Shown: positions 22,448 to 34,703 of the stretch, one piece after another | Layout of the letters: each line of letters begins with the position of its first letter | How positions within the stretch are numbered: position 1 is the first letter of the stretch | Notes under the pieces: generated by a model | What the model saw: only the letters and a program-made list of their open reading frames with translations | The model's database searches: none | Told to the model about the DNA's origin: nothing | From: Wurfbainia villosa | Lineage: Eukaryota > Streptophyta > Magnoliopsida > Zingiberales > Zingiberaceae | Length of the DNA: 64,000 nt | Direction: 5' to 3' | Assembly: GCA_025175895.1 (NCBI GenBank) | Contig: CM046003.1 | Coordinates: 28,169,245-28,233,244 of the forward strand | Position numbers and translations under genes: made by a program

Positions 22448-24009
22448 GAAGACATGGAGTTGTCCTACTTATGTGAAAGGACTGAATCAAACAAGATGGA
22501 AGCTAAGTTCCATATGTGTTTATTTATTAGTTACCCTAAGTAAACAAGGGGTTACCAATTCTATCATTCCTTGGAGCAAAAGGTGTTTGTTTCAAGGCAT
22601 GATATTTTCCTAGAGAAAGAGTTTCTCTTGCAAGAAAACAGTGGGAGCAAGGTTGAACTTGGGGAAGTTCAAAAGACTCCAATAAATACTAAAGAGATGT
22701 CTCATCAGAACCATAGCCAATTACTCATAGGGATGAGGTAATGGCTAAATCTATTAATACACAACCATTTGGTAGATCTGGTAGGATACATCGAATTCCT
22801 GAGAGAATTAATTTCTCATAAGTGAATTGAAAGACTTGTTACTCATTGAGAATGAGGAGCCTACTATCTATGAAGAAGATTTGAACAGTTCAGAAAGGGA
22901 TTCATGGTTAGAAGCCATGAAATCGGAAATGGATTCCATGTATGAAAACCAAGTTTGCAACTTGATGGACCCGCCCGAAGGCATTACACCTATTGGGTGC
23001 AAGTAGGTTTTTAAGAAGAAAACTGACATTGATGGTAATTTGATTACCTATAAAGCTAGATTAGTGGCAAAAGGTTATCGTCAAAGATAAGCCAAACTAT
23101 GACGAAACTTTTTCACTAGTAGCTATGCTTAAATCCATTCAGATACTCCTAGCCATAGCAACTCATTATGATTATGAGATATGGTAAATGGATGTGAAAA
23201 CAAATTTCCTTAATGGAAACCTGTCTGTGGATCTATATATGATACAACTTGAAGTTTTCACATCTGTTGACAAAAATAAAGTATGCAAGCTTCAACAGTT
23301 GATTTATGGACTGAAGCAAGCATCTAAGAGTTGAAATATCTATTTCGATGAGACAATAAAAGAGTTTGATTTCTCAAAAAATCCAGATGAACCTTGTGTG
23401 TATAAGAAGGTTAGTGAGAGTGCAGTCGTATTTCTAGTGTTATATGTTGACAACATATTGCTTATAGAAAATGATGTGCACGTTCTACACTCGGTTAAAA
23501 TTTGGTTATCCAAAATGTTCTCCATAAAAGACATGGGAGAGGCAACCTATATCCTCAGGATAAGGATCTATAGAGATAGATCGAAAAGGTTATTTGGTCT
23601 TTCGCAGTCTACATATATAGACAGAGTGCTAAAACAGTTTAGTATGAATAAATCCAAGAAAGGTTTTATACCCATGTGGCATGGGATTCACCTTTCAAAA
23701 TCTATGTGCCCACGCACAAAAGGTGAGAAGATTTATATGAGTAATATTTCCTATGCGTCAACGATACGATCTATCAGGTATGCTATACTATGTATAAGAT
23801 CTGACGTATCATACGATCTAAGTGTTACGAGCAGATGCCAATCAGATCCAGATATGGATCATTGGATGGCTGTCAAGACAAGCCTTAAGTACTTAAGAAA
23901 AACTAATGATATGTTCTTGATATACGGAGAAGGTAATATGGTGATATGTGAGTATACTGATACCAGTTTTCAGACAGATAAGGATGAGTCCAAGTCTCAG
24001 TTTGGATAG
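22448..24009 (+). pseudogene. Copia-B integrase C-terminus and reverse transcriptase
   Basis: After the solo LTR the frame continues as EDMELSYLCE and GYPK, then MDSMYENQVCNLMDPPEG (near 22930-22985), KKKTDIDGNLITYKARLVAKGY (near 23010-23080) and DEPCVYKKVSESAVVFLVLYVDNILL. The last open stretch (23398-24009, 203 codons) covers the palm and thumb, including IKDMGEATYILRIRIYRD and LKYLRKTNDMFLIYGEG. The catalytic YVDD is changed to YVDN. Several stops lie upstream. In the family this is the RNA-dependent DNA polymerase. Confidence 0.88.
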
Positions 24010-24420
24010 ATATTCACTTTGAATGGTGGCACGGTGAGTTGGAAAAGTTCCAAAAAGAGATCGTCGTTGATTCTACCATTGAGGCGGAATACATTATAAC
24101 TTTTGAAGTAGAAATAAAATTAGTTTGGATCAAGAAGTTCATCGTTGAACTTGGAATGGTTCTGAGCATTGTTGAAGCATTACCAGTTTATTGTGGCAAT
24201 AATGGAGCCATTGCGTAAGCAATGGAACCCAAGTCTCACCAATGATCCAAACATGTGCTTTGGCATTATCATTTTATTAGAGAGATTATTAGTAGAAAAG
24301 AAATACAAATTGAGAAAATTTCCATTGAAAGGAACCTAGTGGATCCTTTGACAAAGGCTCTACCCCAAAGTAAGTTTGAGAGTCACATCAAAACTTATGG
24401 TATAGGACACCATGGCGATT
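24010..24420 (+). pseudogene. Copia-B RNase H
   Basis: Reading on after the stop at 24007, the plus strand gives STIEAEYI, EIKLVWIKKFIVELGMV, HFIREIISRKEIQIEKISIE and NLVDPLTKALPQSKFE. These are the copia RNase H motifs, and the ADPLTK tail has Ala changed to Val. Stops interrupt it. The 3' LTR follows after the PPT GTTAAGTGGGAGTA. Confidence 0.85.
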
Positions 24421-24442
24421 GGCATTAGGTTAAGTGGGAGTA

Positions 24443-26372
24443 TGTTATATTTGAGAGGAGTCCTAAGGCAATTGCCTTATTATTTTTACTATTTATTGGA
24501 TAAATAGTAGATTCACTATTTGAGTGTACATTCATTATATATTGATTGGATCTTAAACTCATTTACTAAATGTCCGCAATATGATTTATAGCATGAGAGA
24601 ACTTGTGATTGAATCACAACTAGTGAGAATATCTACATGTGTAATTATGAATGTAATGAAATATTCCCTAGTTAATGAATCGATGAGTTCGAACATCATT
24701 GATTCTGAGAGACTAGCATGTATTATACTCCTTGAGTTTTCCAAGCAACTATTCAACACTGGCTGGAGACATTAGGATATCGAGAGTTTACTGTGAATGT
24801 TAGTTAAGAGTAACTAGTTCATTGAAGTGACTTACCATGAGACTTCATTGGGTTCTATGCATATATGTCAATGAAGATCTCATTGCAGCATAAGTGCAAG
24901 TTTCCTTCGATTTGAGGTATTCAAGTCACCTTGGTAATGGAGGCTTATACTTTGACATCTTAGTCAATACATCTCCACATAGATGTGGGTACGGGATGAC
25001 TGGGTATAAGTTAAAGTACCTAAATGTGTTTGGATGGTTAATAGAGGATTCACCACAACTCGCAAAGGAGAGGTATACCCTATGGTCACTTGCCAAAATT
25101 GTTACTCGAAGTCTTTGGCCAAATCATCACATGTCTAAGTAATTTGAATCCAAAGGACAAAGAAGTATTATTTGGGCTAGGTGAGACATACTCAACCTAG
25201 TGGGGACTGATACATAGATCATGTCTTGGACCAAATTGGCATAAGACGAGTGAAAGGAAAGAGACGATTCACTATAGTTGCTAAAGGGGATTAATTAGGG
25301 ATCATGATGTATTATTAGGTATCACTCATGATCGCTCCATAATTAATGGTTAATTATGGACGACCAACATAAATCGGGAACCTATTGGGTCACATGCACT
25401 ATGAGATTTTTTTGAAGGATTTAAAATTAGTTTGAGAATTGGATTCTCAAATTAAGAGAGATTGAGTCTGGTTTGACCAAACAAAGGACAAATATGGAAA
25501 GAGTTTATCGAAATGGAAATGCAGATGGGTCATGTCTTATGAAGACGAGTTAAGCCCTTTTTTGTTTAATTCTAAAACAAATTGGTTTGGTTTAAATTAA
25601 AAGAGGTTTGGTTATTGAACCAAGCGGTTTGGTTTGGAACCAAACTTAAAGCTATTAGTATGGGCTACAGGTTAATGGGTGCAGGTTTTGAACTTGCTCC
25701 TCTATCCCGATATATATTGGGTGAGAACCCTAGGGCAAAAAAAGTGACTCTTCTCTTCCTCTCCTCTCCTCTCTTGCCATATAAGAGTTATTACCCCCCC
25801 CCCCCCACTCTAAGATTTGTTGCCGCCCAAAGCTACTGCCATAACCCTTCCTTGTCGTTGGCAGCCACTTCAAAGCATCCGACTTCTAGTACATCCTCCT
25901 CCGGCGAATCCCTTTCTGGCAGCACTTGTTTTCGCTAGCTAAAGGCATTTGACAATGGTGTTTTCCAATGGATAGCAACTTGTTGGTCGATTTGTGTCAT
26001 CAGTTTGCTTCAACCACCGGACATGAATCAAGCCCTTGATCCTTCTCTCGGATCAAGTTGTCTTCTACCTTCGGCTAGTACCAAGGTGGAGACATAACTC
26101 ATGACTTTGTGAAGTTGTCCAGATGGTTACTTGACCTAGATACGAATAGAGGCGACGCTCGTTAGTGTCATTTTTGGTTAATGTCATTTCCACTTCACAT
26201 TATACGTCACGTATAATCTCTTATAAAAATTATAATTTATGGCTATGTCTAGCCTGTTATACCTTGTATGCATGTTGTGTGTGTGTTGTAATAAATTGGT
26301 TTATTATGTTTTTTCTTCAGCTGCGCATTTTGTGAAATGTATCGTTACACATACCCATCGGGCTACCCAACA
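24443..26372 (+). repeat. Copia-B 3' LTR
   Basis: It starts TGTTATATTTGAGAGG after the polypurine tract and ends CGGGCTACCCAACA. It is collinear with 2572-4588, with many substitutions and several indels. A C13 homopolymer lies near 25794-25806. TATA-like CGATATATATTGGG is at about 25709-25722. Confidence 0.9.
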
Positions 26373-28372
26373 AACCTTTTAAGATTAATTTAAGCTTTAA
26401 ACATAATCTCCCCCTTACATTTCCAAACTTCATACTCTCCTCCTTTATTTATATTCTCCCATTTTTGAAATCTTATATAGTTTGAAACTAAAAAATTCAT
26501 ACTCCCCTTCTTCATTTATACTATTTCCCTTTATGAAAACTTAATATTTTGGAAAAACCCTTTTAAAATTTTTTGAAAAGAGACTCAATAAACCTAAAAT
26601 TTAAACCACTAAACCCTCTCTCATATGTCTTAAATATCTAAGAAATGTTTGCAAAGTAATTAACAAACAAATGGATAAAATGCACTTGAAAACAATGTAA
26701 TTATCATTATCAATAAACATTTGTATTAATGTTCCTAAGACTCCAAGCATGGATCCTAGCATCAACATCATGATATGTCTAGCTTAAACTTTGAAGTAAA
26801 CATTTTAAGTTTAGATTTAGCTAAGCTATCTCTTATCTCCCCCTTTGAAATTAACTCTTACCTTCCTTTTTAAGTTTGACATTTTAATAAGTTTAACTCT
26901 AATATGCCAAATTTAGATTCAACTAAGTTACTTTAGAAAAAAAAACTAATTTAAGATTAGGTAACTAAGAATTATGAAGATAAGTCAATATTTGATAAAA
27001 CAAATTCTACAATGTCAAGGATTAACTCTTGACTCTAATATTTGTCAAGTTTATGTCAATTTTGAGTGAACTTACATCTTTAAAGTTTTCTCTCTCTCCC
27101 TTTTAAATAAAATTGCAACATCTCAATTATTATGTTAAATATACTTTTTATTTTTTAAATTATTTGTTTCAAGTTTTAGTTAATATTCATGCCAAATTTT
27201 AATTCTAATTCAAGTTTTTAACTTAAATCCAATTTAATTTATTTCGAACAATATTCGGTTCAAAAACTATTATTAACTTAAATTTTGAACTAATTTTTGA
27301 AAAATATTTGAAAACTTCATGTAAATTAAAAGTTTGTAAAAATAATGAGCTTATGACATATTTTTGAATTACAATTTTTAAATATTTTCAAAAATAATTT
27401 TGAACTTAGCATTATAATTTTGAAAAATAAATTGTTAAACTTAATTTTTGAAAACATTTATCATAACTTAATTTTGAAAAGGTATTAAATATTTCATAAA
27501 TAATTTTGCAAAATATATTTTTTAGGCTCCCCTAAATTATAGGGTTCTTTTAAGTTCTAAGCTTCCCCTAGGTTGGTGCCAATAATGAGTTCACAAAGCA
27601 TTAGTTTATTTTACCTAATTCACCTTACCCAATCTAGATTCACAATACATTATAACCTTATATGTTTTGTAAGATGATTTTCCATTTTTATTTGTTTAGT
27701 TTAATGATGATTATGGAAAGGTGTTTGATCTTGGATTAGATTCATGTTTATCTTTAGGTTAGTTAAGTACTTATTTCCTAAATCAGTTTCCAAATCGTGG
27801 CGGGCCATTGAGGTCTTGCTTGATATCGAAACAACGACCACTTCATTAGACAAAGTTGAAATTGTAAACTCATACTTAACTAACTTACAACTAAACTTTG
27901 GTCTAAATAGTTTACAATTAAGTGAGTTAGTTTCAACTAGTTCCACTTAGCTTAGTGCACAAGGTAGAACATGTCTCATCTAGCTTAGACATGCACTTCG
28001 ATGGGCTTTCCTAACTTAATTACTATAATCTCACGTATTTCTAATACTATATTTTCAAGATTGAACTATCTTCTTTCCTATCTAGACATTCTATTCTAAG
28101 TAGTAAGAAAGTAACTAAGCATGCAAGTAAATCACCTAAATAAAGAAAAACACACAAAGTACTAGCTCCCCCTGAATCATAGCTTTGATAAGTCTTGTTC
28201 ACATAATGAACTTGACTTTTAGTGATCCAGTATTGATTATTTTCAATTTGATTAATTAAGTTTTAGGGTCCCATGCTTGGACTTAACTTTTAGCATTTCA
28301 ACTAAGTAAAGACATATAAGATTTGTTTGTTGAGTTAGCTTTGTATCTGAGTCCGGATTTATTGTACATGGT
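26373..28372 (-). other. Copia-C internal non-coding region
   Basis: This is an AT-rich stretch without a convincing frame. On the minus strand, 27540-28360 matches the post-gag region of Copia-D (about 41500-42000). Both have a 'TCGTGGNGNGNCA..GAGG' and ACAACGACCACTTC block followed by a TTAGACAAAG block. The remainder (26373-27540) resembles the spacer between pol and 3' LTR of SIRE-like elements, with repeated TTTGAAAA-type runs. The pol genes that should lie between are absent. Confidence 0.55.
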
Positions 28373-29160
28373 TCATTGGGATCCAAGCATCATGTGCAGA
28401 TACCTAGAACCCGAAGTGAACTTTTCCAACACTCCCTTGAGTTCCTCAACTTGTCTTTTCAATATGGAATTCTCTTCCTCAAGTCTTGCAACTTGAGTTG
28501 AGTTTCCATCTTGAATATGATAAGTTGAAGACTTCGAGTTGACTTGTTCCTTAAGTATTTTCACTTCCTTAAGGAGCAATTGAACTTGTTCCTCAGATTT
28601 AGCTAACTTCCTAGTTAAGCATGCTATAATTGTAAACATTTTATCATCTACAAAAGAGGATACTACATTTGGACCTTCTAAAATGGATACGGATTTGTGA
28701 CTCGACTCACTGGGATTCAAACTTAGTTCCTTGGGTAGACTCCATCTCAGACTCGGACTTGGCTAGGTCTTCTCTTGTCATAAATGTTATGAAGTTTGTT
28801 TGTGTTTTTTTTTCTACATCTAATTCCTTTGAAGATGACTTGTGAAGTTCAACTAGCTTGTCCCATAAGTCCTAGGAGTTTTCAAAGTCTTCCGGTTGAG
28901 TTCTTTATTTGTTAGTCCACATTGCAGGATGTTTAGAGCCTTGAAGTTGATTTGGGCCTTCTTCATATTGGGGGTCAACTTTTCTAGATCTAGTTAATTT
29001 TCCGAAATCGTCCACCGTAGCCACGTACCCCTTCTTTATGCTAAACCACATCTCTATGTCCATCTTAAGGAAGCATTCCATCCATCGTTTCTAGTAATAG
29101 AAATCCTCTCCGTTAAAAAGAAGAGGGCAACCCGTATTGTATCCCTCATATGGGGCATAC
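28373..29160 (-). pseudogene. Copia-C gag remnant (SIRE-like)
   Basis: The minus strand at about 29160-29000 gives, with stops, NGEDFYY and RWMECFLKMDIEMW, parallel to NGDDFRYWKGRMECFLKTQIEMW in Copia-D. A 115-codon open frame (28720-28373) follows: FTIIACLTRKLAKSEEQVQ, a coiled-coil with repeated Leu/Glu (LLLKEVKILKEQV; RLEEENSILKRQVEELKG), and EKFTSGSR..LLGSQ-like ends as in Copia-D gag. The central part with the zinc knuckle is missing, so gag has an internal deletion. Confidence 0.75.
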
Positions 29161-29337
29161 ACATTTTATCAAAAAAAAAATCTTGCAAGACAAATACACA
29201 CTAAAGGTTTCTAAGACTAATTCTTGGATAATTAGTGTGGGAAGAAAAAATTAACTAATACAAAATGAGAGAAATATTTTTAAATAAAAAAATATTTTTC
29301 TCAAATCAGTGGTTGCACAAAATTTAGAGCGCAACCA

Positions 29338-29348
29338 CTTTGATACCA
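29338..29348 (-). promoter_or_regulatory. Primer-binding site of Copia-C
   Basis: The minus strand reads TGGTATCAAAG two bases after the LTR end. This is the copia initiator-tRNA PBS with one change. Confidence 0.85.
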
Positions 29349-29350
29349 AT

Positions 29351-32300
29351 TGTTGGATCGAAAAAGTCTGAGAGAGGGGGTTAATCTCGGTAATTAAAAA
29401 TTTCCTTTTACTTTTAAAAACTTTTTTTTATCTCTTCAAATCAAAGTTTATGCAGTGGAAAATAAATAAAATAAAATACACAAGATATTTTACTTGGTTC
29501 ACAATCCTCGTCGGATTACTACTCAGGCTCGTAACCTTCTCGGGTTACCTCAATAGGCAATCAACTAAAAGACCTTCCAATTCAAAAACTTTCAAACTTG
29601 GAGAGGGCACAAATACAAAGCAAAAGGGAAAGGTAATATACTACCTTCCCTTAACAATATCTAGTACAATAGAAATAGAATAAAGATAAGCTATAATGAT
29701 ACCAACACCGAGAAGAGTTGTCGATGATGCTCGAATGGTGTTGGAAGTAAGAAATATGGTTGTACAAGCTCTAAAAAGAGAAAAACAAGGTGTAGGACTA
29801 AATATGATGATTGAATGAGTTCTATTTTCGAGACTAGTCAAATCCTATTTTTATAGTCCTTTTCCAAGCGCCTAGAATACCCTCCAGGCGACTCCAACTC
29901 AGACCATCGATAAGGCAACTCAGCCCTCTAAGTCACCTATACTAGGTTCAATCGACTCCAGCTCAGCCTTATCTTCTTCATCACTTTTTTGGTATTTTCC
30001 TGGCCTAATCGCCTGGACTGGTCCGGTTGCCTTGGCCTATGTTCCAACTATGCAACTAGATCGCCTGGATTCCACCCCAGGCTCTTCAAATTTGACATAG
30101 TCATATATGCACTTGAGGCATCGAAACCACTTTCAGTCGTCTGGACTTTACCAAGCCAACTAGAATCTTGCAACACATAATTAGCATGAGGAAAAATATG
30201 ACTAATATTTGATAGAAGTATTGTTGGGATGTATACTGAAAGCCTAGCCTTTGTATGAACATCTTCATTTTGAAATAATAATCACATGATCATTGTTTGC
30301 ATTTTATATTTATGCATATTGTTTGATACTTTACATTGTAGATAACATGGTGTGTGGTGTCGCACAGAAGATCATGTTATCAGTTCCTTGTAGAGTATAA
30401 GTAGAGGCTCACAACCAAGATGACTTTGGATAAACCATTGGCATTGTTGTAGTGTGATTTGGTATTGGTTTATCTTGACCATAGAATTATACTAGTACAC
30501 TTTGTGTGTATTGAGCAGGACCGATTTAGAGGTGATTCAATTTATACTGACTATATAATTGAATCGGACCTCAGATATTATGGTGTACATGCTCTTAATC
30601 CCGATATAATAATGGGCACATGTACTTAATATTTATTTCTTTAATTTACCAATGGACGAGATTTATGTGTTAAATTGATAGGCTTGGTAAGTTGAAAAAT
30701 AATATTATTTACATGGTGTGTCATTGATTATAGGAGGAAATCGTGTCCTATATACTACGGTGATGATGTCCCCTTGAGGAGCTCATAAGGTTCATCATGT
30801 AAATCCTGTAGGTGGACTTGGTCCAACATGATGATAAGGATGAGTGGTACTACTCATGGAGTTAGATATTAATTAATTAAATTGTCAATAATTTAATTAA
30901 TTAATGGACATTCGATATCTTAAACATGGAGAGATATTTTGTACAAATAATATGTGGAGCCCATATTTAATTATGGGGGCTGGTGAGGTAGATCAATGAT
31001 AATCCTCTAGTGGAATGGATCATCATTAATGGATCGGGTTTTATGTGGTTTGGATCCATTGGGTGGCCAAGATCCAACTCCTCCTCATGGTCCCTATTGT
31101 AGCCTATTATAAATACCTCGTGAAGCCTAGATCTATCTAAGGGTTGGAGAGGCTTGGGCGGCAACATAAGTTGTGCTAGGGTTTTGGAGTTGGTGTGGGA
31201 GGCTTAGGCGGCAAGAAGTGGTGGCTAGGGTTTTTGCTTCTCCTTGTGGGCGGTGGCAACCTAGGGCTTTTCTTCTCCTTAGGATGGTGCCACCCTCTTC
31301 CTTCTCCATTGTCGGTGCATCCCTTTCCCTCTCCTAGGGCCGACGGCAACAAAGGTTAGGGTTCCTCCTTCCTTTGTATTGGCTGGCACACCCTCTCCCT
31401 CTCCTTAGGGCCGACGGACACCAAGCTTGGTGGTTGGTGGTCGGTGGTCGGTGAAAGCAAGGAGAAGAAGGGAGCTTTTGTTCTTCCCTTGTTCAGAGCG
31501 AGCAAGGAAGGGAAGACGCGATCTAGGAGGCTTGGACTCTTGGAAGATCATCGCCCACACGATGTCCAAGAGGAGGATAGGAATACAATAGAAGATCAAG
31601 AGGTATAATCTTGTTTAGTTTTGATTCTAGTTCTTTTGTATTTTGTATGTTATTGATTAACATGGACCCCGATGATAAACACAAAAACTGGCGATCCGTT
31701 CATCATCTATTCCACGGCTAATCGAAGGAAAGAGTTAGGTTGCTTGAACAACAAGTTTGTTCAAGCGACTACTCAAATAGAATAGCACGATGATGGATCG
31801 GTTGCTTGGGTAATCCATCTCCGTCCGGATTAGTTTTAGTTGATAAAATTGTAATCTGAGGACGTGAGATAGGATCGTCATGCACAAGCGACCGAAGCAG
31901 GAAGCAATTCCCTTCAAGTAATACTATCTAATCTCAACTTTGGTGACCCAGTTGAAACCTTAGCCAGATTGTCGTCTATCATTGTCCTCACATGAGGACT
32001 CGATCTCTCCACTACACTCCAGGAGTGTATGTACCAAACTTGTAGTCTACCTAACCATGTTTGGGCTTCAATTGCTTGACATACAATATCTTGACCCACC
32101 AGGACTTCTTCGCTCGATGTCTGGTCTTCACTAACCTACCGAGTTGTCTTACCAGATGTCCAATCCTCCTAACCCATTTAGACTTTCTGCCTATGTCTGA
32201 TCCTCTTGATCCGTCAAGACTTTTTGTCTAGTATCTGATCAATCTGACCTACTAGGGCTTTCACTGCACTGCATAGTATCCAATCAACCTGGCATACTAG

Positions 32301-32414
32301 GGCTTTTCTATTAAGTCATGCACACTTAACATTCATATCAGTTCATAGATATATCCTAGCTTTAAAGTATGGCTCATGCATCAAAACATAAGAGTGGTTC
32401 TCCCTGCACCAATA
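29351..32414 (-). repeat. Copia-C 5' LTR (interrupted)
   Basis: The plus-strand start is TGTTGGATCG next to the PBS and the end is CCCTGCACCAATA. Without the solo LTR at 30222-31916 it is about 1.37 kb. The first 60 bases (GAGAGAGGGGG, TTAATCTCGG) resemble the equivalent end of the Copia-D LTR. Its right half matches the truncated 3' LTR at 1390-2048. Confidence 0.82.
30222..31916 (+). mobile_element. Solo LTR of copia family J
   Basis: The insertion starts TGTTGGGATGTATACTG and ends CAATTCCCTTCA. It is flanked by AGTAT (30217-30221) and AGTAA (31917-31921), one mismatch. It interrupts the Copia-C LTR at a point where the other LTR copy (about 1555-1570) is continuous. Two pieces of the same family lie at the right edge of the window (62125-62848 and 62849-63245). 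A TATA-like CCTATTATAAATACC is at about 31102-31116, and the GC-rich region after it is probably the R/U5 part. Confidence 0.85.
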
Positions 32415-33085
32415 TAACTCATGTGGAAAAATCCTTTGGATCAAATTTTAATTTCTCACTTTCATATTAGAAAGTGAATAACATAGTTACTTAGAAGTAC
32501 TAAGATCTTCCGAGGGACCTCACTCAAAGGAGGCAATTGCATTTGAGATCAATTTAATTTTGCAAAATCATACTTGGAAACTTGTGGACTTTCCTCCAAG
32601 AAGTAAGCCACTAAGTTGAAAGTGGATTTTAAAGAGAAAAATGAAATTAGATGTCATGATTGATAAGTACAAAGCTAGATTGATAATTAACTATTATTGA
32701 AAATGTGAAGGACTTAACTACTTTGATACGTATGCTTCGATGTCAAGAACAACTTCCATCAGGGTATCATTGGTGATTGTCATTCTATGAAATTTGAAAG
32801 TACATTAAATGAATGCAAAAACCGCTTTTTTCTAAATGGTCATTTAGGAGGAAAAATGTATATGAAGTAACCAGAAGAATTTTTTTGCTCCATGGAAAGA
32901 AAATAAGGTATGTAAATTGGTGAAGTCATTATACAACTTGAAGCAAGCTCTAAATCAGTGGCATGAAAAGTTTGACAATATCATAAAAGAAACTGAATTT
33001 AAAATCAACGAAAGTAATAAATGTGTTTATGATAAATATACAAAAAGTGACTATGTCATGTTATGTCTTTATGTGGATGACATAC
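32415..33085 (+). pseudogene. Copia-G reverse transcriptase, N-terminal part
   Basis: The plus strand in shifting frames gives AIASEINLILQNHTWKLVDFPPRSK, KWIFKRKMKLDVMIDKYKARL, NYFDTYASMSRTTSIRV and AFFLNGHLGGKMYMKQPEEF. The last open frame starts at 32917: YNLKQALNQWHEKFDNIIKE, then YVMLCLYVDDI. This is a copia reverse transcriptase. It is cut exactly at the catalytic YVDD(I) box by Gypsy-E and resumes at 48810. No LTR of this element is visible in the window. Confidence 0.85.
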
Positions 33086-34703
33086 TGATGATGAGCAAAT
33101 CGAGTACTTAGCTATAAGGTCAAAGACTTGATGTGCGCACACTCGTAAGTGCACGGTTGTCATCAAGTAATAAAAATATCGATCTCATAGGGATTGATAT
33201 TCGATTACCTATCTACTTAGTGAATCCAATTGTCTAGACTTGATCACAACGTGGGAAATTACTCTATCCTAGAATTCTAACTGACAAAGGTCAGATGTTG
33301 GTGTCACACGAAGTAGGAACAAGATTTACTCAAGTTCAAAGGTGATCCTAAGATTTCAGTTTCACCTATATGATGTTGAACACGTCATCTAGATATGTCC
33401 CTTAGTTTTCCATGATTGTTCGTGTGAGTAGTCCATCTTGTTTAATCATGTTGTGAACTTTGGGAACTATAGGTGATTTACCTATTCCCAAGCCAAAGTT
33501 TCCTTTCGGAGAGACAGAGCTAGTTAGTTGTCAACGGGATACCCCTATCACATGGTCCTTCAACCTTCGAGTTATCGTCTCCTACTACATAGCCTTGTGT
33601 TGGAATAAGTTGAATGCGCTCTAGGATGTCCTATGTTCTCCCCACGAATAGGTAGATCTACTTTCACATCTTACTCTTTCACGTCTTGAATTCCTATGGT
33701 TCTTGGGGAATAGTTCACCTTTCGATTCATCCTAAATTTCCTTAATATTTGATATGAATGATTTTGCCACCCATATCGACTAAGCATAGTAGATCAAGAA
33801 CACAATCAATCATAATCATCAAACTTTAGGACACAAATTGCATGTATAAAGATTAAAGCCTCTTAGAATTCATGCATGACAAAGTTCAACAAACATATAG
33901 TTACTTTCTGATCCTAGAATCAAGAGATCTGCTCCATACAATTATAGAAACAAACACAAGACATTAAGATAGAAATAGATACAACCGAAGCAATATGAAT
34001 ATGAGAAAAATTTGCTTCGCTTTGGTTAGAATTTCATCTTGGTTGCATCTTGATGGAGATCTCTCATCATCGTCCTAATTCTCCTCCTTTCTCCTCCAAT
34101 ACTTGAGCCTTTCGGTGCTTTTTAGGGCACTATCCTCTCCTTCTAATCCTCTGGTGATCCTTCTTTTATATAGAAGTATACACAAAAAAAAACTAAGCCT
34201 CATGAATTGCAGCACCGTCACACAGCTGTGTGGTAGACACACGGTCCGGTCGTGTGTCTCTTTGGAAATCAACCTGGAAAAAGACACGAACGTGTGAAAA
34301 GCACACGGCCAGCCGTGCTTCCCTCGGGAGAAAATCTTCGTCGTGCCGAAAACCTATGGTCTGCCATCTTCCCTACAGAATGAGGCATGATCATGCCCTT
34401 TTGGCACAACCCTGCCGTGTGTTTCTCTGGACACTCTTTGAACATCGTCTTCTTCTTCTGGGAACATGCCCATATCTTGGGGACACAACCAGAGCATGCT
34501 TCCCTTCATTCCTTGCTCCATAAGAAACTTCATTTAATCTTCAAATCTCTATCCTATCAAGATGAAAATAACAAAAGCATATCTCTGAACCAAAAAGTAA
34601 CTAAATGATAAAAAATAAAGCAAATATACAACAAATATCAACTAAATTAATTAAGATGTGTGCCAAAATAATAACTAAAACTCTATATAAATTGAACACA
34701 TTA
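33086..34703 (-). repeat. Gypsy-E 3' LTR
   Basis: It is collinear with 47174-48809 and runs on the plus strand from TGATGATGAGC to TTGAACACATTA. U3 holds several inverted repeats of the ACACGG..CCGTGTGT type (34210-34500). The frames at 34075-34608 lie within the LTR. Confidence 0.88.
34210..34500. promoter_or_regulatory. CACACGG/CCGTGTG inverted motifs in Gypsy-E U3
   Basis: Inverted pairs such as AGACACACGG..CGTGTGTCT at 34235-34259 and ACACGAACGTGTG near 34285 recur several times here, and again at 48310-48600 in the other LTR. A further pair lies at about 35760-35800. The regular recurrence in U3 suggests a regulatory or structural role. This is inference. Confidence 0.45.

Larger units (their letters stand above)
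2572..26372 (+). mobile_element. Copia-B: full-length Ty1/copia element with nested insertions
   Basis: The element runs from TGTT at 2572 to CA at 26372 and is flanked by near-matching five-base sequences AAACT (2567-2571) and AACCT (26373-26377). It has a PBS after the 5' LTR and a purine-rich GTGGGAGTA tract before the 3' LTR. Its internal region holds remnants of gag, protease, integrase, reverse transcriptase and RNase H in copia order. Two insertions interrupt it: a CACTA transposon in the leader and a solo LTR between integrase and reverse transcriptase. Removing them restores continuity with the homologous Copia-A sequence. Many stops make it inactive. Confidence 0.85.
1390..32414 (-). 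mobile_element. Copia-C: non-autonomous SIRE-like element, split by Copia-B
   Basis: On the minus strand the parts are, in order: 5' LTR (29351-32414, itself holding a solo LTR), PBS (29338-29348), a decayed gag (about 29160-28373), a long AT-rich non-coding stretch (28372-26373), then after the Copia-B insertion 2571-2063, a polypurine tract (2049-2062) and a truncated 3' LTR (1390-2048). Apart from Copia-B and the solo LTR, no protease, integrase, reverse transcriptase or RNase H can be seen, so this copy depended on proteins from elsewhere. The left LTR lacks its last portion and no left target-site duplication is visible. Confidence 0.7.
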
